Assembly (NCBI RefSeq): GCF_900110255.1
Contig: NZ_FODD01000044.1
Coordinates: forward strand, 1-63,331
From: Actinacidiphila rubida
GTDB lineage: Bacteria; Actinomycetota; Actinomycetes; Streptomycetales; Streptomycetaceae
DNA: 63,331 nucleotides
Reading direction: 5' to 3'
Shown one piece after another: positions 43,097 through 52,059 of the stretch. The notes beneath the pieces are model-generated. The model worked only from the letters and a program-made list of their open reading frames with translations, had not been told where the DNA came from and did not search any database. Every line of letters begins with the position of its first letter. Within the stretch, counting starts at the first letter, position 1. A program made the position numbers and the translations under genes.

Positions 43097-43560
43097 TCGC
43101 ACTGCGCGAGGTGCGCGACGGCGACCTGCCGGCGTTCTGGGCGCACCTGTCGGACCCGGAGGCCCAGCAGGTGGCCGCGGTGACGCGCGACTACCACTAC
43201 GACCGGGAGGCGTTCGAGCGCCACTGGGCGCGGGTCCGCGGCAACCCGGAGGCGCTGACCCGCACGGTCGTCCACGGTGACGTGGTCGCCGGAAGCGTCG
43301 CGGCGTTCGGGCCGCCGGACGAGCGCGAGGTCACCTACTGGATCGACCGCGGCCTGTGGGGCCGCGGCATCGCCACCGCGGCCCTCACGGCACTGCTCGA
43401 ACTCGATCCCACGCGGCCGATGTTCGCGTGGGCGGCGGCCGACAACGCCGGGTCGGTCCGGGTCCTGGAGAAGTGCGGTTTCGTCGTCATCGGACGGGAC
43501 CGGGGCTTCGCCCGGGCCAGGGACGGCGAGATCGACGAGGTGCGCCTGAAGCTCGGCTGA
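43084..43560 (+). CDS. GNAT family N-acetyltransferase (RimJ/RimL-like)
   Basis: A 158-residue acetyltransferase. IALREVRDGDLPAFWAHLSDPEA is the typical N terminus, EVTYWIDRGLWGRGIATAALTALLEL contains the acetyl-CoA loop, and AWAAADNAGSVRVLEKCGFVVIGRDRG is the signature C-terminal strand of RimJ-type enzymes. ATG 43084 overlaps the upstream gene; GTG 43093 is an equally good start. Substrate unknown. Confidence 0.83.
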   Translation: MRAVIALREVRDGDLPAFWAHLSDPEAQQVAAVTRDYHYDREAFERHWARVRGNPEALTRTVVHGDVVAGSVAAFGPPDEREVTYWIDRGLWGRGIATAALTALLELDPTRPMFAWAAADNAGSVRVLEKCGFVVIGRDRGFARARDGEIDEVRLKLG

Positions 43561-43999
43561 CGCCGGGCCGTGCACGGACTGCGCTCGGCGGTGGGTGGCG
43601 TCGGGCGGGGCGGCAGGCTGCGGCCTCGGCCGCCCTTCAGGCGGAGGCGCGGCCGGGACGCCCACCCCCGCGTTCGCTCCCGGCGCCCCAGGGCCGCGCT
43701 CCGCCTCGAACCACCTGCCTGGCGGGCGCCGCCCTGTGCGCCCCTGCCCTCGCGGGGAGCGTCGCCGGCCGTGGGGCGCGGCGAACGGCCCAGCTCCGGT
43801 GGCCGTCGACGGCACGCGGGCCGTCCTCGCCCCAACTCCCTGCTGACGTCGGCTCGCACGACGCCCCGCTCCCCCACCCGGGTACCCGCCTGAGCCGCTC
43901 AGCCCGCTCACGCGCTCACGCCGCGCGCCCCGGCCGCACCGCGGGGGCTCCTTCCACCGCGCGCCTCCTCCCCCGCCACCGGGCACCTCCAGGCCGATA
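43561..43999. other. Intergenic gap
   Basis: About 440 bp of GC-rich DNA with open frames on both strands but no consistent codon bias, ribosome site or recognisable domain. I see no gene here. Confidence 0.5.
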
Positions 44000-44034
44000 T
44001 TCACTAAGGCAGATTGATAAGGTAGCTTTACGGT
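44000..44034 (+). promoter_or_regulatory. Leaderless promoter of the MarR gene with direct repeats
   Basis: TTCACT (44000-44005) and TAGCTT (44023-44028) are 17 bp apart, and the ATG begins 7 nt after the -10, so the mRNA is probably leaderless. AAGGCAG and AAGGTAG form a direct repeat inside the promoter, 13 bp apart, and may be the MarR autoregulatory site. The stretch is markedly AT-rich for this DNA. Confidence 0.55.
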
Positions 44035-44475
44035 ATGACCGTGGAACCGGATGCCGAGCACCTTGCCGCCTCCCTGCTGGCCGCGGTCAGCGTGCTGGTC
44101 AGGCGGGTGCGGACGGTGGCCGCACAGGGCGAGTTGACGATGCCGGAGCGGCGCGCCCTGGGCCTGCTCGACCGCGGCGGCCCGACGACCTCCTCGGCAC
44201 TCGCGCGCCAGGAGCAGATCACCGCGCAGGCGATGGGCGCGACGCTGGCCGGCCTCGAGGCGCAGCGCCTGATCGAGCGCAGCCGCGACCCGGAGGACGG
44301 CCGGCGCGTGCTGCTGGCCCTGACCGGCGCGGGACGTGCCGCTCTCCAGCGGCGGCGGGACGCGCGGACGGAGATGCTCGCCGGCGCCCTGACCGGCGGG
44401 GCGTTCACGCCGGAGGAACTGGCGCGGCTCGCCGCGGCCGCCCCCCTGCTGGAACGGCTCGCGCAGACCGTCTGA
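44035..44475 (+). CDS. MarR family transcriptional regulator
   Basis: A 146-residue winged-helix protein. ERRALGLLDRGGPTTSSALARQEQITAQAMGATLAGLEAQRLIERSRDPEDGRRVLLALTGAGRAAL covers the recognition helix and the wing with the conserved DxRR motif (DPEDGRR). MarR proteins usually repress adjacent efflux genes and are released by small aromatic ligands. The exporter starts 34 bp downstream on the same strand, so it is probably the target and cotranscribed. Confidence 0.88.
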   Translation: MTVEPDAEHLAASLLAAVSVLVRRVRTVAAQGELTMPERRALGLLDRGGPTTSSALARQEQITAQAMGATLAGLEAQRLIERSRDPEDGRRVLLALTGAGRAALQRRRDARTEMLAGALTGGAFTPEELARLAAAAPLLERLAQTV

Positions 44476-44509
44476 CACCGACCCCGCAGCAGCCCGGAGG
44501 GACCCTCGC

Positions 44510-46258
44510 ATGACCGCTCCTGCCCCGGCGAAGTCCGCGCGGCCCGACCGCTACAAGTGGACGGCGCTCACCAACACCACCGCCGCCGTGTTCATGTCGG
44601 CGCTGGACGGCTCGATCGTGCTGATCGCCCTCCCGGCCATCTTCCGCGGCATCCACCTGGACCCGCTCGCCCCGGGCAACATCGCCTTCCTGCTGTGGAT
44701 GATCATGGGCTACCGGCTGGTGCAGGCGGTCCTCGTGGTCACGGTGGGCCGGCTCGGGGACATGTACGGCCGGGTCCGCATATACAACGCCGGGTTCGCG
44801 GTCTTCAGCTTCGCGTCGATCCTGCTGTCGTTCGATCCGTTCGACGGCGGGCACGGCGCGATGTGGCTGATCGGCTGGCGCGTCGTGCAGGCCGTCGGCG
44901 GGTCGATGCTGACGGCGAACTCGGCGGCGATCCTCACCGACGCGTTCCCGGAGGAGCAGCGCGGCTTCGCCCTCGGCATCAACCAGGTCGCCGCGCTGGC
45001 CGGCATGTTCATCGGCCTGGTCGCGGGCGGGCTTCTCGCGGCCTGGGACTGGCGCGCGGTGTTCTGGGTCAACGTCCCGGTGGGCGTGTTCTTCACGGTG
45101 TGGGCGTACCGGACGCTGCGGGAGACCGTGCGACGCGACGGCGGCCGCATCGACTGGTGGGGCAACATCACCTTCGCGGTGGGCCTGAGCGCCGTGCTGG
45201 TCGCCGTGACGTACGGTCTGCAGCCGCACGGCGGGCACAGCATGGGGTGGACGAACCCGCCGGTCGTCGCGCTGATCGTGGCGGGCGTCGGGCTGCTGGT
45301 GGCGTTCGTGGTCATCGAGCGGCGGGTCGCGGCGCCGATGATCCAGCCGGCCCTGTTCCGGCAGCGCGCCTTCACCTTCGGCAACCTGGCGGGCCTGGCC
45401 ATCTCGATCGGCCGCGGCGGGATGCAGTTCGTCCTGATCATCTGGCTGCAGGGCATCTGGCTGCCGCTGCACGGCTACGACTACGCCGAAACTCCGCTGT
45501 GGGCGGGCATCTTCATGCTCCCGCTGACCGCCGGGTTCCTGGCGGCGGGTCCGGTCTCCGGCTACCTGTCGGACCGGATCGGGTCACGGGGCCTGGCCAC
45601 CGGCGGCGCGCTGCTGTTCGGCGCGAGCTTCGTGGGCCTGATGCTGCTGCCCATCGAGTTCGCCTACTGGTCGTTCGCACTGCTCATCGCGCTCAACGGC
45701 ATCGCCAGCGGGATGTTCGCGTCCCCCAACTCCTCGTCGATCATGGGCAGCGTGCCGGCGGAGCTGCGGGGCGTCGCGTCCGGGATGCGCGCCACGTTCC
45801 AGAACTCGGGCACGGCGGTCTCGATCGGAGTCTTCTTCTCGCTGATGATCGCCGGGCTCGCGGGCACCCTGCCGCAGAGCCTCACCGCCGGGTTGCAGCA
45901 GCAGGGCGTGCCGGCGCACGTGGCCGCCCAGGTCGGCTCGCTGCCGCCCGTCTCGTCGCTGTTCGCCGCCCAGCTGGGCGTGAACCCGGTCCAGCACCTG
46001 CTGGAGCCGAGCGGGACGCTGAGCCGTCTGACGGCGGGGCAGCGGCAGGCGCTCACCGGCCGCGAGTTCTTCCCGAACCTCATCGCCGGGCCGTTCCACT
46101 CCGGCCTGGTGGTGGTGTTCGCGTTCGGCGCCGTCCTCGCGGTGCTGGCGGCGCTCGCCTCGCTGCTGCGCGGCCACCGTCCCGCGCCCGCCGGCGGCGC
46201 GTCCGCACCGGCGCCCCTGCCGCCGGCCGACCGCGGACAGCGGGCGCCCCGCCGCTGA
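44510..46258 (+). CDS. MFS transporter, DHA2 (14-helix) drug-efflux type
   Basis: A 582-residue membrane protein with about 14 hydrophobic helices. FMSALDGSIVLIALPAIFRGI has the DHA2 motif D1 pattern (LDxTIVNVALP-like), GRLGDMYGRVRIY is motif A, and MRATFQNSGTAVSIGVFFSLM is the conserved late helix. The Pro/Ala-rich tail is cytoplasmic. Proton-driven export of a drug or metabolite is likely. GGAGGGACC precedes the ATG, and the MarR gene directly upstream probably regulates it. Confidence 0.88.
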   Translation: MTAPAPAKSARPDRYKWTALTNTTAAVFMSALDGSIVLIALPAIFRGIHLDPLAPGNIAFLLWMIMGYRLVQAVLVVTVGRLGDMYGRVRIYNAGFAVFSFASILLSFDPFDGGHGAMWLIGWRVVQAVGGSMLTANSAAILTDAFPEEQRGFALGINQVAALAGMFIGLVAGGLLAAWDWRAVFWVNVPVGVFFTVWAYRTLRETVRRDGGRIDWWGNITFAVGLSAVLVAVTYGLQPHGGHSMGWTNPPVVALIVAGVGLLVAFVVIERRVAAPMIQPALFRQRAFTFGNLAGLAISIGRGGMQFVLIIWLQGIWLPLHGYDYAETPLWAGIFMLPLTAGFLAAGPVSGYLSDRIGSRGLATGGALLFGASFVGLMLLPIEFAYWSFALLIALNGIASGMFASPNSSSIMGSVPAELRGVASGMRATFQNSGTAVSIGVFFSLMIAGLAGTLPQSLTAGLQQQGVPAHVAAQVGSLPPVSSLFAAQLGVNPVQHLLEPSGTLSRLTAGQRQALTGREFFPNLIAGPFHSGLVVVFAFGAVLAVLAALASLLRGHRPAPAGGASAPAPLPPADRGQRAPRR

Positions 46259-46649
46259 GCGTCGCCTCCCGTGAGTGCCTGTTTTCGATCCCCGGTTTTG
46301 AGTGGCTCGAGTGAGGTTCCGCTCTACGGCATGTCCGTGTCAGGCGGGGGCGTCGGGACCTGGGGCTGCGCAAGCGGGTGGGTGCAGAACCGGGTGGTGC
46401 GGCCGGGCCGTGCGCCCGGAGTGCGGGACTGCCTGGGTTGCGGGAGTGGATCGCCGACGACCGGCGGGGGCGGGCATCCCGGCTCTGTGTCCGGGCGATG
46501 CGCAACGTCGCAGGCCAACGCACATGCCGTCCCGTGTTGAGCTCACTTGCGACCGAATATCGCGGGCGACGGGCTTGGCGTGATGGCATGGACGCAACCG
46601 GACGAACAGGGCGGCCACCAACAGCCGCCTCCAAGGGAGGGAGAGAACG
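46259..46649. other. Intergenic gap with less GC-biased sequence
   Basis: About 390 bp with no convincing gene. Composition is slightly less GC-rich than the flanks, and short frames show no coding bias. The last 20 bp hold the GGGAGG ribosome site of the next gene. Confidence 0.45.
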
Positions 46650-47057
46650 ATGTCGACCCGTTCACACTCAGCGCCGCCGGTCGGTTTGCCGTCGCGGACC
46701 ACCACGTTTCTGGCCGTCGGTCTGTTGGCGGCAGGAGCGGTGGTCGCCGCCGGGGGGCAGGCCAGTGCGGCTCCGGCGGCCGCCCAGTCGTGCCTCGGCG
46801 GTGCCCGTAGCTACAGCACGGGTTATGACGACTGGCCCAGCCCCGGATTCGCCACCACGACCTCGAACTGCTCCGACATCAACGTCAAACCCAGCAAGAC
46901 CGTTTCCGTGCGGACCTGCTTCCGCAGTACCGGCGCCTGCAACGCCTGGCGCACCATCTCCGGCGGCACCTGGGGATTGGCCGCCACGGGAGTACTGGAC
47001 GGCACGTCCTTCCACCTGTCGTTCAACCAGGACAACAGCGGGTACGTGGCCTACTGA
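46650..47057 (+). CDS. Small secreted four-cysteine protein, unknown function
   Basis: A 135-residue exported protein. Residues 1-40 are a Sec leader (TTTFLAVGLLAAGAVVAAGG... ASA). The mature part of about 95 residues has four Cys (SCLGG, NCSD, TCFRS, ACNAW), enough for two disulfides, and is rich in Ser, Thr, Gly and aromatic residues, suggesting a compact beta fold. I recognise no family. Third-position bias is weaker than in neighbours and the preceding gap is less GC-rich, which fits relatively recent acquisition. GGGAGG is about 8 nt before the ATG. A short 8-bp hairpin follows at 47063-47083. Confidence 0.7.
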   Translation: MSTRSHSAPPVGLPSRTTTFLAVGLLAAGAVVAAGGQASAAPAAAQSCLGGARSYSTGYDDWPSPGFATTTSNCSDINVKPSKTVSVRTCFRSTGACNAWRTISGGTWGLAATGVLDGTSFHLSFNQDNSGYVAY

Positions 47058-47284
47058 CCGCCTCGACCGCGGCCTGCGGTCGACGACTGACGGTTGGTGA
47101 TGAGCGGTCCCGTTCCTGACCCGGAAAGACGCCGAGACCCCACGGCAGTCCCCTCATGAACCGCTCACGAACGGGTACGGGCGCTCGCGCAGACTCGTAC
47201 GCGGCGGCTGTCGATGAGCGGGCCGCCGGTTCGTCGTATGGGTGAGGGGCCCGGCAAGGGGGCCCGGACGAAGGGATGGACGGC

Positions 47285-47597
47285 ATGGCGCAGTACATGG
47301 TCCTCATCTACGGCGACGCGCAGCGCTGGAACAGCATGTCGCCGGAGGAAGGCCGGCGGCGCCGTGCTGGCCTCGGGCGAGCTGGAGCCCGCCACGACCG
47401 CGACCAGCCTGCGGGCGGGTTCCGGCGGACGCCCGGCGATCACCGACGGGCCGTTCCTGGAGAGCAAGGAGGTGCTGGGCGGCTTCTACCTGCTGGAGGC
47501 CCGGGACCTCGACGAGGCGATCGCCCTGTCCGGCGGTCTGGCCGAGGTCGCCCACGACCACAGCGGGGTCGAGGTGCGGCCCCTCGTCCGGCACTGA
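47285..47597 (+). pseudogene. Disrupted YCII/DGPF protein gene, partner of the sigma factor
   Basis: The gene starts well: GAAGGG, 9 nt, then MAQYMVLIYGDAQRWNSMSPEE. At about 47345-47365 the reading frame must change to continue with AVLASGELEPATTATSLRAG, then ITDGPFLESKEVLGGFYLLE (the DGPF motif) and the normal end VEVRPLVRH. Compared with family members of about 120 residues, roughly 15 residues between the two parts are missing. A deletion of some 45 bp that is not a multiple of three explains both effects. DGPF proteins are the constant neighbours of ECF42 sigma factors, and the intact sigma gene follows 9 bp later. Confidence 0.65.
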
Positions 47598-47606
47598 CGC
47601 GGGGCG

Positions 47607-48983
47607 GTGACTGAGATGGCGGGGACCGCCGGGCCCCTCCCGGCCGGTGAGGGTGCCGACCCCGGTGCAGGTGCCGGTGCAAGTGCCGGTGCCGACCCCG
47701 GTGCAGGAGCCGGTGGGGGTGCCGGGGCCGTCGCCGAGGCCGTGGCGCGGGCGCACCGGCGGGACTGGGCCGCGGTCCTGGCCTCGACGGTGCGCCTGAC
47801 CCGCGACCTCGACCTCGCGGAGGAGTGCGCGCAGGACGCCTACGCCCGCGCCTTGCGGACATGGCCGCGCACGGGTGTGCCGGACCGGCCGGCGGCGTGG
47901 CTGACGACGGTCGCCGGCAACCGGGCCCGGGACCTGCTGCGCCGCGAGTCGGCGTGGCGGCGGGCGATGCCGCTGCTGGTGGTCGACGACACCCTTCCCG
48001 GTCCCGAGGAGACCGCAACGGCCGACGAGGCCGCGCCGATCGGCGACGACCGGCTGCGCCTGGTGTTCACCTGCTGCCATCCGGCGCTGTCGCCGCAGGC
48101 TCAGGTCGCGCTGACGCTGCGCCTGGTGTGCGGGCTGTCGACGGCGGAGGTGGCGCACGCGTTCCTGGTGCAGGAGACGACGATGGCGGCGCGCATCACG
48201 CGGGCGAAGAAGAAGATCGCCGCCGCCTCGATCCCGTACCGGGTGCCGTCCAGTGAGGAGTTGCCGCAGCGGATCGACGCGGTCTGCGAGGTCGTGCACC
48301 TGCTGTTCACCACCGGGCACGCGCCGCCCGTGGGTGACCGGCTGGTGCGCGCGGACCTGGTGGACTGCGCGATCCGGCTGGCCCGCATGCTGCACGGGCT
48401 GCTGCCCGCCACGCCCGAGGTGGACGGCCTGCTCGCGCTGCTGCTGCTCGTCGACGCCCGGCGCGACGCCCGCGTTTCGGCGTCGGGCGAGTTGGTGCTG
48501 CTCGCCGAGCAGGACCGCACCCGTTGGGACGGCGACCGGATCGCCGAGGGCGTCGCCCTGCTCACGCGTGCGCTGGGCGCGGGGCCGCCGTCGCGGTACG
48601 CGGTGCAGGCCGCGATCGCGGCGGTGCACGCCGAGGCGCCGTCCTGGGAGAGCACCGACTGGGGCGAGATCGTCGCGCTGTACGGCGTGCTGCGCCGTCT
48701 GTGGCCCTCCCCGGTCGTGGAGTTGAACCGTGCGGTGGCGGTCGGTCTGCGTGACGGACCGCGGGCCGGACTCGAGGCGCTGGCCCCGCTGCTCGACGAC
48801 CCGGCACTGGCGACCTACGGCTATCTGAGCGCCGCCCGCGCGGACTTCCTGCGCCGGCTGGGGATGTGGCCGCAGGCGGTGACCGCGTACGAGGAGGCGC
48901 TGACGCTGACCGACAACACCGTGGAACGGGACTTCCTGGTCCGCCGCCTCGACGAGGTCCGCGGCCGGCTGGCGGGGGGCTGA
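47607..48983 (+). CDS. ECF42-type RNA polymerase sigma factor
   Basis: A 458-residue sigma factor, much longer than the usual 180-200 of ECF factors. Region 2 is seen in LTRDLDLAEECAQDAYARALRTWPRTGVPDRPAAWLTTVAGNRARDLLRRE, and region 4 in LSPQAQVALTLRLVCGLSTAEVAHAFLVQETTMAARITRAKKKI. A C-terminal extension of about 230 TPR-like residues follows (VEVVHLLF-type start, AYEEALTLTDNTVERDFL at the end), which marks the ECF42 group. The first 40 residues are a Gly/Ala/Asp repeat encoded by near-tandem GGTGCM units (47648-47727), not part of the fold. GTG 47607 or ATG 47616 could be the start. Its DGPF partner just upstream is broken. Confidence 0.88.
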   Translation: MTEMAGTAGPLPAGEGADPGAGAGASAGADPGAGAGGGAGAVAEAVARAHRRDWAAVLASTVRLTRDLDLAEECAQDAYARALRTWPRTGVPDRPAAWLTTVAGNRARDLLRRESAWRRAMPLLVVDDTLPGPEETATADEAAPIGDDRLRLVFTCCHPALSPQAQVALTLRLVCGLSTAEVAHAFLVQETTMAARITRAKKKIAAASIPYRVPSSEELPQRIDAVCEVVHLLFTTGHAPPVGDRLVRADLVDCAIRLARMLHGLLPATPEVDGLLALLLLVDARRDARVSASGELVLLAEQDRTRWDGDRIAEGVALLTRALGAGPPSRYAVQAAIAAVHAEAPSWESTDWGEIVALYGVLRRLWPSPVVELNRAVAVGLRDGPRAGLEALAPLLDDPALATYGYLSAARADFLRRLGMWPQAVTAYEEALTLTDNTVERDFLVRRLDEVRGRLAGG

Positions 48984-49022
48984 CCGCTCGCCGTGCCGGA
49001 CGCCGGTGCGAGGGCGGGCGGT

Positions 49023-51098
49023 TCAGCCGGTGACCGACGCCTGGCCGTGCTCCAGGTGCCCGGTGAACCGCTGCGACCAGGTGGTGTCGACGTCCGCGGT
49101 GACGGTGACGTCGTACCAGCCGTGCGCGTACGCGACGGCGTTGAAGTAGACGTGGGCGGACTCGCCGGGCTCGACGGGGTACGTCCAGGGGCCGTCGGTA
49201 CGGTAGTTGCCCGCAGTGACGGTGAACGTCGCCCTGCCCGCAGCGCCGTTGGTCAAGGCGAGCCACAACGCGAGCTTGCCGGTGCCCTGTTCGACCGCGT
49301 AGGACGGTGTGACCCGCAGGTCCTTTCCGGTCTTGGTGGCGTCGCCGCGGAACCGGCGCAGGAACCGGTTGGGCCCGACGACGGACAGGTCGTAGCGGCC
49401 GCCGCCGAAGCCCGCGCCGCAGTCGAAGGCACCGCTGGCGGTGCCGCCCGCGTCGAGGGTGTACTGCCAGGGTCCGCCGCCGCGGTGGGCGTTGGCGTAC
49501 ACGGCGAGGTGGGCGGCCCGGGTGGCGGGAGCGCCCTGGTTGGCCATCGGGATCCGGGCCAGGATCCGGCCGTTCGCGCCGGACCGGAACGCCGTGAGCC
49601 AGGCGTTGGGCTGGTAGGGCAGGGCCCGGGCCGGCCGGGTGCCGGGCTCCTGCCGCGGCAGCGCGTTGTGCACCGGCACCGGGTTGGGCAGCGGCCCGCA
49701 GGCGGACCGCCCGATCTCCGCGCCGGTGGCGGGCAGGGCGGGCAGCCCGTACACGGGGTGGGCGAAGTCGAACATCCCGGTCAGGTCGCCGCACACCCTG
49801 CGGCGCCAGGCGGAGATGTTCCGGCACCGGGCGGGCCTGCCCAGTGCGGCCGTCCAGCGCTCCAGGAAGCGGATCACCGACGTGTGGTCGCTGACCTGCG
49901 AGGTGACCCAACCGCCCCGCGACCAGGGCGAGATGGCGATCATCGGCACCCGGGCTCCCAGGCCGATGGGGGCGCCCTCGCAGAACTCGTCGGCGGTCCC
50001 CGGCGCGGGGACGGGTGGCGGCACGTGGTCGAAGAAGCCGTCGTTCTCGTCGTAGGTGAGGAAGAGCACGGTGGAGTCGCGGACGTCGGGGGCGGCGGCC
50101 AGTGCGTCGATCACCATGTGCACGAAGTGCGCGCCGTCCTGCGGGGTGGCGTACGGGTGCTCGGAGGAGCCCTCGTCGGCGACCACCCAGGAGACCTGCG
50201 GGAGCGTGCCGGCCAGAGCGTCGGCGCGGATCGCGGCGGCGATGTCGTCGGGGGTGTGCCCGGTGGCCCTGGGCACCGAGCCCATGCCCTTGACGGCGAG
50301 GGCGCTGCCGGCGGGCGCCGAGGTGAACCGGGTGAAGTAGGCGAGGGCGTTGTCGCCGAAGTTGTCGGACGCGTTCTGGTAGACCTTCCAGCTGACCCCG
50401 GCCGCCTCCAGCGCCTCGGCATAGGTCCGCCAGCGCAGCCCGGACTCCTCGGCGCCGTCGTATGCCGGTCCGCCCGCGGTACCCGCCGGGTCGATGGTGC
50501 CGCTGAACAGATAGGTGCGGTTGGGTCCGGTGGCGCTGAGGGCGGAGCAGAAGTAGGCGTCGCAGATCGTCCAGTTGTCGGCGAGCGCGTAGTGGAACGG
50601 GATGTCGGCGCGGGTGAGGTGGCCCAGGGTGCGGACGTTGCCCTTGGCCGCGACCCAGGCGTCGAGCCGGCCGCCGTTCCACGCGGCGTGCTGGTCCTTC
50701 CAGGAGTGCGCGAGGTCGCCGTTGCACTGCGCGAGGCGCTCGGGATCCGCGCCGCCGGCCCGGTGCGTGGCGCTGAACTGCCACGGGTACTGGCGCCGCG
50801 GCCCGTTCGGCTGGTCGAAGACGCCGTGGCCGCCGGCGAGCAGGATCCCGCTGCGGTCGGCGAAGCCGCGCACGCCCCGGAGCGTGCCGAAGTAGTGGTC
50901 GAAGCTGCGGTTCTCCTGCATCAGCACCACGACGTGCCGGACGTCCGCGATCGTGCCGGTCGCGGCGCCGGCCGCGGGACTCGCGGCCGGCGGGTGGTCC
51001 GCGCTGCCATGGCCCGGCCCCGCGCCCCCTACCGTCGCTCCGGCGGCGGCTCCCGCCGACATCGTCACGAACCGTCTCCGCGTGACCTGCGCTTTCAT
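49023..51098 (-). CDS. Tat-exported phospholipase C (phosphoesterase family)
   Basis: A 691-residue protein. MKAQVTRRRFVTMSAGAAAGATVG is a twin-arginine leader. The catalytic domain starts with VVVLMQENRSFDHYFGTLRGVRGF, the hallmark of acid-phosphatase-type bacterial phospholipases C, and later includes FLTYDENDGFFDHVPPP. Two tandem beta-sandwich domains of the phospholipase C C-terminal type occupy about residues 500-691. Such enzymes cleave phosphatidylcholine or sphingomyelin, freeing phosphate and head groups, and are often induced by phosphate starvation; no PHO box was found in the upstream DNA. Convergent with the sigma factor gene. Confidence 0.9.
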   Translation of the reverse strand: MKAQVTRRRFVTMSAGAAAGATVGGAGPGHGSADHPPAASPAAGAATGTIADVRHVVVLMQENRSFDHYFGTLRGVRGFADRSGILLAGGHGVFDQPNGPRRQYPWQFSATHRAGGADPERLAQCNGDLAHSWKDQHAAWNGGRLDAWVAAKGNVRTLGHLTRADIPFHYALADNWTICDAYFCSALSATGPNRTYLFSGTIDPAGTAGGPAYDGAEESGLRWRTYAEALEAAGVSWKVYQNASDNFGDNALAYFTRFTSAPAGSALAVKGMGSVPRATGHTPDDIAAAIRADALAGTLPQVSWVVADEGSSEHPYATPQDGAHFVHMVIDALAAAPDVRDSTVLFLTYDENDGFFDHVPPPVPAPGTADEFCEGAPIGLGARVPMIAISPWSRGGWVTSQVSDHTSVIRFLERWTAALGRPARCRNISAWRRRVCGDLTGMFDFAHPVYGLPALPATGAEIGRSACGPLPNPVPVHNALPRQEPGTRPARALPYQPNAWLTAFRSGANGRILARIPMANQGAPATRAAHLAVYANAHRGGGPWQYTLDAGGTASGAFDCGAGFGGGRYDLSVVGPNRFLRRFRGDATKTGKDLRVTPSYAVEQGTGKLALWLALTNGAAGRATFTVTAGNYRTDGPWTYPVEPGESAHVYFNAVAYAHGWYDVTVTADVDTTWSQRFTGHLEHGQASVTG

Positions 51099-51294
51099 GG
51101 ACGCTCACCGTCCTCTCCCGATCCGGTGGAGAGCGGGGGCCGGATCGACGCGGGTGGTCGGACACGCGGGCGGCGCGCGCTGCCGGGCGCGGTGCGGCGG
51201 TGCGGGGCGGCGGCGAGCGTCGGCCAGGGGTTCGCTACGGCCACGATAGGTGGGGGTCCCCTCCCGCCCCGGCGGGCGCGCCGGGGCAGGAGCA

Positions 51295-51334
51295 CGCGAG
51301 GCGCCGGCCCCCGCTCGGGGGCCGGCGCCTCGCG
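51295..51334. terminator. Very strong hairpin terminator
   Basis: A perfect 18-bp stem (starting CGCGAGGCGCC) with a GCTC tetraloop. It lies in the otherwise empty 469-bp gap between the phospholipase start and the leftward membrane protein stop, and should insulate the phospholipase from upstream transcription. Confidence 0.85.
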
Positions 51335-51567
51335 GTGCGCACCAGGCGGGATCGGCGGCCGGGTGCGCGTGCCTCGGATGGCGTGGATCGCTGACAACGC
51401 TTCGATGCCGTGGGGGCGATGTCATGGGTGGATGTCGTCGGCGGATGCCCGCGTCCTCGCGGTGGATCGCCTGGCCCGAACGGGTGTCGTGGACGGGTGT
51501 CCTGAGTGGATGGACGGATGGGTGGGTGGGGAGTGGCTCGGCGCGGTGGCGGCCGCCCGCCTCGGCC

Positions 51568-52059
51568 TCAGTGGCCGAACAGGTGCCGCTGCCGCCGGTG
51601 GGCGGGGTGCTCCGGTTCGCCTGCGGGCGTGCCGGCCGCGGTCTCCGCCGGTGCGGACACAGGGCCCTGCCCTGCGGCTTCGACGTCGACATCGCCGTCC
51701 GCCGGGCCCATGGCCGGCGTGTCGCGCTCCGCGGCCTCGTGCTCGGCGTGGACGCGGTCCAGGCGCTCCGCGAGCTCGTCGCGCTCACGGGCGGCCTCGG
51801 CCGCCTGCCGGCGGGCGGCGTGCAGCTTGCGGCCGGTGCGCCGGCGCATCTTCATGCCGGTCATCGCCAGCACGACGCCCAGGGCGAAGACGAGGGCCAG
51901 GGCCAGTCCGGCGCAGAAGATCGCCAGCCCGTCCATCGTCGCGATGTGGTGGCCGAACACGGTCACCGAGTAGTCGGGGCCGCCGCCGAGGTTGTCGGCG
52001 ATCACCAGCCCCACGAACGCTGCCGTACAGGCCAGCAACAGCAAGCCCAGGATCAGCAT
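51568..52059 (-). CDS. Small membrane protein with coiled-coil tail
   Basis: A 163-residue protein with two membrane helices (residues about 1-23 and 47-70, GLAIFCAGLALALVFALGVVLA). A basic segment MKMRRRTGRKLHAARRQ then leads to a charged coiled coil (EAARERDELAERLDRVHAEHEAAE) and an acidic, His-rich tail. It resembles LapA-like or general actinobacterial two-helix membrane proteins; the function is unknown. GGAGGTGA lies 6 nt before the ATG. It is divergent from the LigD-type genes. Confidence 0.75.
   Translation of the reverse strand: MLILGLLLLACTAAFVGLVIADNLGGGPDYSVTVFGHHIATMDGLAIFCAGLALALVFALGVVLAMTGMKMRRRTGRKLHAARRQAAEAARERDELAERLDRVHAEHEAAERDTPAMGPADGDVDVEAAGQGPVSAPAETAAGTPAGEPEHPAHRRQRHLFGH

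Noticed and set aside
43561..43999. Candidate genes of 80-180 codons on both strands
   Set aside because: Arg/Pro-rich translations, no domain, no ribosome site and conflicting frames; typical of GC-rich spacer.
46259..46649. A possible insertion-sequence remnant before the small secreted protein
   Set aside because: No transposase fragments, terminal inverted repeats or target duplications could be found.
47285..47614. Reading the DGPF gene as an intact 110-residue protein
   Set aside because: After MSPEE this frame becomes Arg/Gly-rich nonsense, while the neighbouring frame holds the conserved DGPF sequence; it is a disrupted gene.
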